A stretch of 64,000 nucleotides of DNA from contig JAJVDF010000016.1 in assembly GCA_022410635.1 (NCBI GenBank), forward strand, positions 3,620,321 through 3,684,320, given 5' to 3'. Shown in pieces: positions 1-12,700 of this stretch (position 1 is the first letter of the stretch; each line of letters starts with the position of its first letter). Both the position numbers and the translations under genes were made by a program. Source of the DNA: Tretioscincus oriximinensis. Its lineage: Eukaryota > Chordata > Lepidosauria > Squamata > Gymnophthalmidae. The notes under the pieces are model-generated. The model was not told where the DNA came from. It saw only the letters and a program-made list of their open reading frames with translations, and searched no databases.

Positions 1-687
1 TTTTGAAGATGTTGAAGTGGGGAATGGGCAAAAAAGCTTGGAAACCACTTTAGGGGATGGTCAAAAAGTATCCTGGGAAATCTAGCTTTGGGAAAAGGAT
101 TTTAGAGAAAGAGAAACAAGATGGTATTCCAATATTTAGAAAAGCAGTGTCAGACACATAGAGAAGCAAACAGGAAAAGAGATTACTTGCTTAAGGAAAT
201 TAAATGAGATGGATGACAAGTAAAATCTGCTACACAAGGATAGAAAATATCAAACTGACCCAATGCTGTGTCTGTCCCCTGCCTCTCTTTCCCCTTGAAA
301 GACTGGGTTTATTCAAGTGTGGAAGATCCCAGGGTTTATTTAAAAGTCCATGAGTTTATTTACTGTACAAGACTGGACAGATAGAAGTTGTCATGGGCCA
401 AAGAAAAGGTCCATCTATCAACTAGAAAACGTCATTAAAAGGATGGTGCATTCCCTTGTGCTGTCTGAAGAGATTCTACGAGACTTTGGAGCAGCTAACA
501 AGGAGATCTACATCCAAATTCATACATTTCCTCAATGTTCCTAAAGTTATAACAAAGTTCAAATGAAGAAGGAATAGCAAATATGCTGCTTTCACTTATT
601 TGAAGAAACTATGTAAACAGCCCTCAACAAGGAAAAACATCAGACATAAAAAGTCACAATTATTCACTTAAAAATGAAATTTCTTAC

Positions 688-745
688 CTTTTGTTTAGTG
701 TAGATAACCACAGTGACTGAAGCCTCTGTTTGGAACCAATCATAA
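688..745 (-). CDS. CYB5R4: CYB5R4 coding exon 7 (start of CS domain)
   Basis: 58 nt, acceptor TATATTTCAG, donor GTAAGAAA. It encodes [20 protein letters not shown], matching human SYDWFQTDSLVTIAIYTKQK. This is the opening beta strand of the CS (p23-like) domain. The exon leaves in phase 0 and the next exon is beyond the left edge. Confidence 0.95.
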
Positions 746-3700
746 CTGAAATATAGATTACGAAAAATAGTTAATCTTCTGGAAAAATATCCCTTGCCAC
801 AAAGACGTAAGGTATTTCCATCTTTATCTTGAAAATATATACCTAAATGACCTTTGAAAGTATTTGACTGCATTCATGTGGCTAAAGAAATAGCTCAAAA
901 ATATCATAGCTATGTGTAGCCCTCATGTACCCATTCCACATCTAATCCATATTTTTTAGCTTGGAGTTTAGATGGGGGAGAGGGATATATATTGTTGAAT
1001 TATTATTCTCTGGGAGTTGTTTTTTTTTTAACCACGTATAAATTCAACATTTGACTAAGGCTTTACAGAATTAAAGGATTGCCATTTAACGATGTGCCCA
1101 ATATGTCCTTTTTCAAGGACATCATTACACAAAAGTTCTTTTTTCCTTTTTTTCAATTTCTTAGAAATTTAGGCACATTACATTCTTCTCATCCATAAAA
1201 ATTACGGTATTTAAATATTGTTAAAATAACGTGTTTAGCCTTTCAGCTGGAATATGCTGATCATCAGATGGTACTGATGCTCCAGTTAATATACTGTTCA
1301 AAACAATTAAGGGAACACTTTAACCTAACAGTGTATGTTAAAATGTTCCCTTAACTGTTTTGATCAGTATAGAATTACTATGTAAATCATGGAACAAAAA
1401 CATGTATTTCTCAGCATCTTGGTGAGAAACCTAAAGTTCATACAGATGGGGTGCAGTCACAAACCACTATTTAAACTATTTAAAGCATCAAAATGGCATG
1501 AGGACAGCCGAGATGTGGCTATATGAAGACCTCGTCAAATTGTTCTAGTTTTAATGCTAGCCACTCACGCACCAGCTCTCCCTTTCCTTGCTCTTGGTTT
1601 GTAGAGCCGATATGGATAGGTGGGATGTTTTCAGAGAATAATACTTATTCTGATTATTAGTTCTGTGACTGTCAGTTCTTGCAAGGTGTGTGGGTTGAGT
1701 TTGCAGCAGCAGGAGATCAGTAGCAACCTTTACGTTCACCTTTTTAATTTTTAAAACTCACTTTAGCGCTAAACTAATAGATGGATCTACTGAAACAATG
1801 TACTGAAACACTGTTTCAATTGATTTCTCTGATATTTAAGGAATGCTTTTAGTGCTACCACAGAAGAGGAACAATGCAGCCAGCACGCGTTTACCTAGAG
1901 AAAGGAAGATGGACACTGCCATTTCTGGCAAACTGGTTCTAATCTGGATTAAGAATGTATGGTAAAACGGGGTTTAATCCAGGGATAAAATGGAAAAGGA
2001 AGCTTGGGTGTGACTTCTCAATTTTCAACCTACTTTGAAGAAGACTTCAAAACAGTCTAAAAACAAATGTGTGACTGAGCCCTTAGGGTGGAAAGAAAGC
2101 TAGCATTTCTACTAATCAAGTGGCTTTGATGACACAATTCCGCTTCATAATTAATATTCCTTCTTTAAAGAAGGCAGAATCGTAGAAAGGGTTTTTAAAA
2201 CATTTTTGTTACAACGAAACCAATTTAATAGCACGGTACCTGGGTATTGTTTCTTTAGAACCATTATCCAAGGCAGCTTTTGAAGCTATACCTATAAAGT
2301 GGGGGGGAAATGAGACACAAAAGCAGAGACACAAATGCATTTTAGGAGGATTTCACTCCAGGGTGAATGCCTTTCCATTCCAAGGGCATTCCTGTGACTA
2401 GAACAATGCAGGTTTTCCTCTTCTTCCTTCACAAAGCTGGGGGTTAAGAAACCTCATGAAACTATATGATAGAGGTGCTAAATTGTTTCCCCCTTCCTTT
2501 TCTTTTAATAAACATTCTTGGGTCAATCCCATGATCAAGTTAAAAGAGTTTAGGGAAAGCATACGGGATTCAACGTTTAGTTATATTTTACTTTAATAAT
2601 AATGAAAGTGTCAGTCTTCCAGACTACACGATATGGAAAACAAACCTTATTGGATTTATTAAATGCTTTGTGATTTGCACAAGCTGCAGATTATAAATGT
2701 AAATAAAATTACAGGCTTCTCTCAGCTTTCACAGACTTCATCATTTATCATCCATAGGCAACATTTTTTCCCAAAATCCCTAGTATGCACATACACTTCC
2801 CAAAATCCCAAAGAGGAGGTTGAACAAGATTAGCCCAATCTCTAACTCAAGATAAGCCCTGCAGAATTGGGTCAGAGCCCATCCTAGGGTATAACTTTAA
2901 AACTCAAGAAGATTGTTGATACGAACAAAGACATGTGTGCACATTTATGCTTCATTAAATGCCTCATTTATGTACACTAAAGAAGCTCCCATGGAATTAT
3001 GAGGGAAATTCACACTAGCTAGAAATCATGCAGCCAATTTTGTCCTTCGATAACTTAAAAACAACCTTTCCATCAGGTGAAAGCTACTTTCCTGTCACTG
3101 ATTAAATCACCAGTTTTGAAAGTATATAATTTAAAGAAGAGTGAAGAAGACATTGTCTTTGTTTCAAGGTTTTCCTTATGTATCAAGAGCAGTTAAGCAA
3201 AGGGCATGCTCAGCTACCCTACCTGCCTTTTACTCCATATTCTTTATTGGCCCACATGACCAGCACATGGTGTTATTTGCCATGCTACACTAGAAGGCTT
3301 CTCACAAGACTATTTTGTAGGGCAGGTTTGATCTATAAATCTGACATGAAGCCAGGAATTCTTGTTATACATTCAGAGCTACTTCATTTGCAATAATTTT
3401 TTCAATAAATTCCTAATGGACTAAAGGCTCATACATCTTAAATCCTTTGTAACAAAAAAAAATGTTATGATAAAACTGTACTTGGACTCAAAATGCACAG
3501 TTGAGAAATAACTGAACGAAAACAGGTGCAACTTATGAGGAAATATTCTGGTGCACATCTAAATGATTCAGCAAGAAAGTATTGGTGCACATTACCATGT
3601 TTCTATGTGTAGGTTAAGTGTCTGACTACTTCATTAATTTTAATATTTTGCTAGTCACACTCATATAATTTTTTATATGCCAGGACAAAAGCGAAGGGAT

Positions 3701-6700
3701 TTCAGTTTTTTCTGTTATAAGCAAGAGCTTATAATTTCAATATACTGAATATAAATCCTGTAACAAGGTTTCATTTTTATTAGTTTGAACTTCATAATTA
3801 CTTTGAAAAGATGTCTATTAGCATATACAGACCAAATAGGGTGATGGCAGAAGATCACATAGTTGTTTTTATCTTACTTATCTATTATTTGATCATTCGT
3901 ACAAATGATTCATTTTACTGGTATTAGCTAGAATTAAAAATAATTTTAAAAAAAATCTGAAAACAAGTTGTAAAAATATTTTCTTCAAAGAAATGCTTCA
4001 ACTGAATAAATTCAATTTAATACAGTTTTTGAGATTTTATCTTTAAAATCAGCGAACTTTCTTCTTTGGCTAAATTTCTAATAACTATAGCTTATCATTA
4101 CGCTAAAATGGACTAACTTCATTTATTTTCTAATATGGGGGTCCTTACTAATTCAGCAGGGCTCCTCTTTTGTTCTGATGTAAGACTGGTATAGTAAACT
4201 GCAGAATGGACAACAAGAGAATCTAAACTATTAACTGTTTAAGCACTCTGAATGGGCTTTGTCACTCAAATGGATAAATATATATATATTTATTCCTATT
4301 ATCATATTTGGGCAACTATAATTAAGTGTAAAATTGCAAATGGAATTTTGCAATTGACAAAAACTAAAATTAAAACAGGACATTTGTCAGCATGAAACTT
4401 ACCATTTAAATTTCTATTTTCTTCAGATACAGTAGCACAATTCTCTGCAAGTATTTAAAAAAGCAGTGTTCACAGCAGAAGGAAATGACTACAAATTATA
4501 CAATATACAAACACACTGGGAAAAATGTTTTCATTCAAACAAAATAAACAGAGAAGAATAGCAGAAATACGCAAAAGAAATAGAAAACAAAAATATATTT
4601 GATCAACAACTAGCATTATTTGCATTGAAAACAGAGGTGAAGTTTGCACTTCGGCTTAAGAACTCTGTAAGCAAGCAACCGGACTGGAGCATTTGCATGT
4701 CAGAGCACTTGCAGTATTCTCCAACTGCCCAATCCACTTCTATACTGTGTTAGGAGAATACTTATGGAACAGCACAAAATAGCATTCTTCAAGGAATCTC
4801 TAGTGGAGGTACTGCATAAGCTGATGTGCAAATATACTATCCTTCAGGTTTCTGTTCCAAACAGAACCTACCCTCTTTCTTTGTGCAATAAGAATAGGAA
4901 ACTTCCTGTGGTAAGGAGGGGCAGTCTGGGCTGTATGGACTGAAGATTCAACCCTCGTTTATACATCAGCTTTATTTGTTTCCTTCCTGCTGTTGGAAGT
5001 AGGAAGAGGCTTTTCCATTCCCTGTAATACACTCTGAAAAGGAATGCTAGAGATTCTCTCCAAAAAGGCAAGTCCAGAAAACAAGACATGTTTCAATCGC
5101 TTGCCTTTTACTGTGCTAATATTTCAAAAGTTTGAAACAAAAAACAACCTGATTCGTAAAACACACATTTGCTACTTCTTGGGATGAATATAAAAACATT
5201 ATAAAGGTCACATGAACTCAACACTTTCTTTGTATAAAAGTTGGCCAACCATTCTTTATATCATTGTGCACTTCTTCTGAATATCCACACAATTGGGAGG
5301 ATAAAGTTTCACACTCATGCATTCATTCTAGGGCTTATTGTCAGTGATATTTATAAGCTGATACGTCATCCAGTTTGGAGATTTCAATGAAATAGTTGTG
5401 TTATTCCAAGTCCAGAGAATCTAGCAATGGGATTTTGTAGCGCTATAGAGGTTAACAAGAGAATCTTGTTAATATTGCCTACCTTTTCTTTTGTTTAAGG
5501 TGTTATGAGATCCCCTTAACTAGATTTTCTAGTTTGGAGAGAAAGAGAGGATTCTTTTAAATGACAGCTGCAAAGAGTTGAGAACACGTGAAACTTTTTG
5601 CTTTGTCTTCTGCATGAGACTTCCAGAAGCAAATGACCACAATGGTGGCCATTGTATGAAACAGAAAGCTGGACCTGATCCAGCAAGGTTCCTCTTAAGT
5701 TTTAATGACATTTTCAAAACTGATCTTAGGCAGGAACACACACTTCTTTTCAAAATAGCACATTCTGAATATTTCATCCCTCCTGTTACATCAGTAAGTA
5801 TGTTGCAGAAATACTAACCATGAATACACAGCAGTCCTTAGAGTTTTTAGTGAAGAAATGGGGGTAGCTCAGGGGGAGGAAACATTATTCCTGTGGCTCA
5901 ACTAATCCAAATGGGTTCAGCCACAAGTGGGAGCATTCTGTTTGGGTTTGATCCAAAGTTTTTGCAACTTCCTCCCTGGCAGCAATATTCAAAACAATAT
6001 TTTAAAAGGTAGCTTTTCCAATTGATTTTTGAAGTCACACCAAGTAGACTTTTTTATTGCCCAGGAGTTCAAACAAGGTATAATCAATCCAAATGGGAGG
6101 AANAGAGGACAGACTACAGGCTTCCCGTATTTTACTGATCACTTGGAACACACAACAAAAAATTACACAAAACTCCCCAAGGGCAAGGAGAAATAACAAA
6201 GATTGAGAGAGAAGGGGAAACATTGTGCTATAAATAATCTTAGAATTGTTCAGAGCGCTAATGTTTTTAGCCACATAAAATTAAATGGTTAGACCAAGGT
6301 CATTATATTTGAAAGGCACCTTGCTGTACCTAGGACTTAATGAATTTAACTGTTATAATTCGGCTAGAAACCAATTGTGTGTGATTACAGTTATACACCG
6401 TGTCACATCAAGGCATATCAATAGCATCAGTTACCTAGCAACATAAAACCATCTCTTTTAGCCTCCTGGATGGAATGGCAAGATGAAAAAGAAGAATAGA
6501 AGAAGAATCGAGTTTCTATAGCCTGCTATTTTCCAGAATGGCTTACAGGGTTAATTTTTGCCCGAAGGCTTACATCTTATTCTATCTTTCCCATCAAGTT
6601 AATGATGGTACTCATTTATCTAATTGATATGCAAATTACAAATTTGCATCTCTTTCGAATAGCTGAGTTGGCTACACCTGCAGGCTAGTAGAAAGCGCTC

Positions 6701-9700
6701 ACCCTCCTTCCAAGTCTAACACAGGGCTTCAAAACCCGATCTCCCAGATGGAAGATCGCTTAGCGACTGAGCCATTCACTATCTAGAAAAGAACTATCTG
6801 GAAAAGCACTTTTTAACATTGGTCCAATTCCTGGCAAACATTAAAACTAGTGTCGCAGAGCTGAATAATGGTCCAACTTTCCACAGCAAAATGCTATTCC
6901 AAGTACCACTTCTATAACAAATCCAAATAAAAAGAATAGACCTGCTACTTTAAAATTTCTGCCATTTGCATAACTTAAAAAGAGATCTGAATGATTGTGA
7001 GTATGTCCTCTTTTACTGAACACCTCACTATAAGGCAATATAAGGACTTCAGAAGTCTTGTGAAAGTTTTACTATAGCAATCTCCATTCAACTGAAGTTT
7101 CATAAACTGTATCTTATGGATGAGAGCTTCTACCTAATTAAAGTTATTAGTTTGTGAACTCCATCTTCAAACCAAATCCTTTCAAAACATTGGAGTGTCG
7201 CCTGAAAACGAGCAGAACTTGTGGACAGTGGGGAGTAACCAAATTCCTTTCCATATCATACTTGATTTGTTCCAGGCCTTCTGGAAGGACTTGTAGAGCT
7301 CCAGAAGTCATAGCAGGTGACTTAAGGTCTTCTCTAGATCATATAGTTATTAACATAAGACTGATTTAGACCTGAGAACCCAAATAAGATGATGGTGAGG
7401 CATAGCCTGGGAATATGATGAGGAAAGACAGGAGGGCAGGGCAGGACATGACCAAGATGGTAGCAATGTACCTGGGTCAGTCTGACCTTGTTACAAACTG
7501 AATTAGTTTTACTTTCCTGTAGGTCTCTACTTTGTAGCAAAGAAATTACACAAGCTAAGCTCCCAGTCACCAACTAATAAGAATCCAACGTTCATCAACA
7601 AGCATGTGCAAGCAGAAAAGAGCCATAGACAAGCTAGGCAATTTGCGAGGACTCTTCAAATACAATTTATTCAACTAAAGGATTCTAAAAAAATTGTAAA
7701 TCAAAAATATTAAGGTATACCCCTAAAGTGCAAAACATGTGAGCAAATAACTGCCTGTCAAGTAGGGTTGCCACCTGTCCCTTATTATACGGGATGTCCC
7801 TTATTTTAGCTCAAAATTATGTGTCCCATATTTATCACTGTCCCATATTATTGACTTTTGGCAGGCAAGCAGGATGCAGTCGGTGGCAACACTAAACTTC
7901 TGGGTGCAGACGGAGCACAGCAGTGGCTGCTGTGGTGCACGGCGGAGTTTCGACAGAAGCCGTTGCCTGATGCCACACTGTTTGCTGGCCTGTGAGGACA
8001 AGCATTGAGACTGAGTTGCTGGTGCCTTCTCACTCGTCTTCATCGCACGCGTACACCTTGTAGTGCGAACCTAGGCAGCAGTGCTTCTGTCTGCGGCCAC
8101 CCCAATTGCCTGCTCTTGGTCCCAACAGCCCTTTTCAGGGTTATCTATATCTCCTGCTTGCAGGAGCAAGCAATCTGTGAACTTGGAGCCCTGTTTGGCT
8201 CCAAAGTTTAATTTAAGTTGCGAAGCATCTTGGGCATTGTTGCCTAAGAGCTTCAGCTTGCTGCAGCCTAGGCTGCAAGGCAGAGTCTATGCCCCAGTAG
8301 GGAGCTTGGGTGCCAACTTTTGTAATTCTGCAGCAGAGCCCTGTCTCTGGCTCCAAGCTGTCAGAGAGTTTAGGGGCTTGAACATGCCCTACAGGCATTT
8401 AGGGTTATGTTTATCATTTTTATAGTTTTTAGTGCCCCTTATTTTTGTGAAATGTCTCTTATTTTTAAGAGCATGTCCCATATTTCACTTATCAAAAGGT
8501 GACAACCCTACTATCAAGTGATTTTTTAAAAAATACAAGCTGTTTTTTTCATAAGCATGTGTAACAAGTATATAGAGATAACTGTGTAATTGCTTCTGAC
8601 TCATGATAAATATACTTTTACCTGTTCATGGTGACTTTAGAGACAACTGTTCAGAATGAAATGCAAAGTAAAATATATATGCATACCTATTGAAGAAATG
8701 GGTTTCATTGCCATTCTTCCAACCAAACACTCTTTCAGCATTGATTCATAATTAACCCAGCGATGGATCTGCACAGAAGAGAACAATATGATAATTTTTA
8801 AATGAGATTAACCATTTAAAACAATGCTGAATAACAGAGGCAATACAGCAAAGAACCAAAAAGGGCAAGTTTATTACAAAATAATGGTGAAATGAACAAA
8901 AATCAGACAGAAAAAACAAGTCTCCTGTTTCCCCAAAATAAATTATTTTGTTTTACTTACAACTTAACATTACTATGGATTAATGAAAAGCGGGGAAATG
9001 TATTGCACCCACATATTATTTTTTTTGTCAACTAACCTTCTAAGACCAGTGGAGATGGTAGCAAAAAACTGTGGCTGCAGGTACCTCAAAGCACACATAT
9101 AGGGAATAACACTATACAAACACTTCCCCCCAATTATCACCAAGGCATAGTTTTGTATTAAAGAAGTGGACGTGTCTATGAAAACACATGCCACCTACCT
9201 TTCTTCTGTTAGTCTCCAAGTGCTACATAGTTTTGCATTTCTATCGTTTTCAAATACATGTTTTGCTTCTATACAGTAAGTCTGGCCCTAGACACTTCAC
9301 TCCATGTATCTGATCAAGAAGGCTTCGTCTATTATTCAAGCTACCAAATTCTTTCACTGTTAGTGTCTATGAGTGGATTCACACTCATAAACTGGACTGT
9401 TTCATATAATAGTGGCCTGCCATTTGCATGCTAGAATAGACTATATATTGGCATGTGGTTTTCCAAATCATATCCTAAGATCTAGCTCACAATAAAATTC
9501 AGTGTGAATCCACCTTAAGTTCTACTAGACACCCTTGCTTGCCAATAATGAGACTCCAAATGAGGTTTAATGTTACTTTCCTCCTCCCCAAGACTGGGAG
9601 AAAAAAAGGATTAATTTTTCATTTATTTATTTACATTTGTACCCCGCCCCATACCCAAATGTCTCGGGGCGGCAACGACAATAAAAGTGCAAAATCCACA

Positions 9701-12700
9701 TTTTAAAACTGTAACAATCAGTATCTGAAGATGGAGGGGGGAAATAGCATTTTTTTGCAATTATTCTCTTCCTGAAAGTCAGTTTTGTGAAATATGTAGG
9801 CCAAAAGATGGCTTCCTTGAAATTTATCTGTAGTAGAAGAAGATACACAACTTCAAACTAAGAATGGAAGCCTTTAAACAGGGGCTGGACAGTTATCAAT
9901 TTGGGATGTATTAATGAATCCTGCTTTGAGCAAGATGTTGGACTTGATGACCCTAGGGGTCCCTTCCAATCATATGATTTTAGGAAGTCTCAAATACAAC
10001 AGAGAAAAGTGCCAGATACAGAGCTATATAAGTCCATGAAACCTATTGTGAAACTAGAACATACTATATATGCCATATAAGCATTATTCAATAAACCGAC
10101 CATCATTGTACCTGATCAAACAAATTGGTGCCATCAGCTCCTGCTGCTTTCATTAACTCATCCTCACCACCAGGGTGATATTCCATGTATGGTGTAACGT
10201 TATATACAAGACCTATGGTATTATTTTAAAAAGACATTTTTAGAACAACTCCAGCTACCATATGAACACTTTCCTGCAAAAAAGATTTGTCAAGTACAAG
10301 AAATAGAACTCTTTTGTGGAATGTAGCAGACAGTATATTGGAACTGGTTACAGATATGCTAATTAAAAAAAGAACACAGGACAGGTGAATAGTAAAATTA
10401 GGCACAATGCTAAAGTAGGAACTTGTCTCTGATACAATATTGTAATTTTACTCGTACTCTAAAAATTATTTGGGAGGAAATGGAAGTGATTGTCAATCTC
10501 CCTAATCTCCAGTTTACAATTAATGGCAACGATTATTACTTAGATTTAGAGTGGAGCAATTTCTTGCTATACATGAGACACATCAAATAAGTATGATCAA
10601 AACCACACTATTATAAAAATAATGTTTATAAGACATTATAAAAATGTTTACATCTAAAGAAGAGAATCTGTTAAGGAATAAGGAGATGCATATTTGAAGA
10701 TAATGATTTGTTTTTCAAAATCACTTCTAAATCAAAAGAAAACTACCCATGTACAGTAAGCATCCTTATTTATTTATTATTTATTTGTTGAGAGAGCCTG
10801 CTCCAAGGTAATAGAGTCCACTCTCTAACTTCCCTCTACTGACTCACATCTCTTCTTGGCACCTTGAGACACTGATCAAGGAAGCTCTGACAGAGTTTTG
10901 CTGTGAACGTCTATGGCCTGTGGTAATACTGCCGCCATTTTGAATGTGGCTCCTTGGGCAACCGTCTATCCAATCAGCAACATAGGGAGGTAGGGTTTAC
11001 CGTCCCTACGTTGCTGGGTTTTAAAAAATTATTTATATTAGCAATTGCTATTTGACTTAATAATGGTTTTGGTTTCATTTTGAACACCTACTTGTTTGTG
11101 AGCAACTCACTATGGCTCATTCCACAGTTGTGTCCAATGCTTCAGAACAAGCTAACAGATGGACATCCCAATCTGGAATGGAAGACAGCTCTCTGTTTTG
11201 GATTGCTTCCCCTGCTACTGCATCAGATAATATAGTGACACAAGAGAATCTGTGCTGAATTAAACTCAAGTGAAATGAAGGATATTGGGTAATTATTTGT
11301 AGCTGGGCGCAAGTGACGAAGGCCTTTTTTGTACTCCTCCTTATTCCAGAAAATGCAGAGTAGGCTAGGCCATTCATCTGCATTGCACATAGCATGACTC
11401 AAGTTAAGGGACCAAAAATGGTTCCTTAGCCAGGTATAGGTGTGTAGACAATGCTGATATACTGGACCAAAAAAGCATGCACATGGCCCATCCCTGTGAT
11501 CTAGTATACTACTGGGACTATTGTTTGGTAATTCCTCAAGAAGTACTACCAGAAGTGTCTCCATTCCTCAAAGGAATTCACCTCTTCTTTCTAATTCACC
11601 TCTTCTTTCAGCTACAGTCATCTCTTTTGGAGCTACTTTCAGGAAAGGGAGCAAGGTGAATAATGGTTCACTGCTAAACATAAGAACATAAGAACACAGG
11701 AACATAAGAAGAGCCATACTGGATAAGGCCACAGCCCATCAAATCCAGCATTCTGTGTCACACAGAAGCCCACCAGATACACCTGGGCATCCAAACAGAG
11801 GAAAGCAAAATATGCACCTGTTCATGACTCCCTGCAAATGGTATCTCAGGAGTCCTGCCTGTTGCTCCATCCCGAAGGCAACATCCAGACATCCATCCTA
11901 GTATCCATTTATACCCTTGGTGTCCATAAACCTGTCTAGTCCTGTCTTGAAACTATCCAAGCTGTTAGCTACCACTACCTCTTCAGGAAGTAAATTCCAC
12001 AGGCCGATGACTCTCTGGGTGAATCTAGTTTTAAGGAGTGCCCTCGGTTCTTGTGTTGTGTGATAGAGAAAACATTTTTTTTCTATTCACCCTGTCCATC
12101 CTATGCATGATTTTGTACTCTTCAATCAGATCACCTCTCGTCGCCTTTCGAGGATGACAGAAAATTATATTACATCCACTTTCATACCAAATCACATTGC
12201 CTGCAACCACATCATTTATGTTCCTATATGATGTAAATTCTTATGAAATCACAAATTTGATCAGGATTAAATATATAGCTAGATTGTGCTTAGTTATAAA
12301 ATAGCTAAACTGTAACATAGAAAATATTATCCTCTAATGCCCAAGATCTATTCAAACCACATGGAACTGATGTATTTGGAATGACTTTTCATTCTAAGAC
12401 TGCCATCTAGCGAAAGTATTTAAGAATTTTTGACAAATACTAAGAAACAGCTTTCAGGTTCGTCAATAATTTTACTAAGTTCTCTGCTCGTTTTTATCTC
12501 TTTTCAGACAAACAAGGTATTATTACTCATCTTTGCTGAAAAATAATAGCACGGATATCTGAATAGATTTGTCTACGAAGGTTTACGCTTCCCACCTTTT
12601 TGTTCCATTTTAAGATACTATGAAACCGTAGGAATACTTTATAAGCTAATAATTAAAGACAGATACAAAAATTATGATAGTATAAAACAAAGATGGATAC

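Noticed and set aside
1896..1940. Alternative CYB5R4 exon 6 ending in CTCTAG|GTAAAC on the minus strand
   Set aside because: No AG acceptor gives an open exon with the phase needed between exons 5 and 7; the 2240-2285 exon does.
7801..8425. Cluster of open frames on both strands
   Set aside because: They all lie in the GC-rich core of the hAT-like element at 7763-8510 and have no transposase motif.
11117..11564. Two minus-strand frames of 92 and 113 codons in CYB5R4 intron 2
   Set aside because: No family match, no exon borders, and the sequence overlaps itself in two frames.
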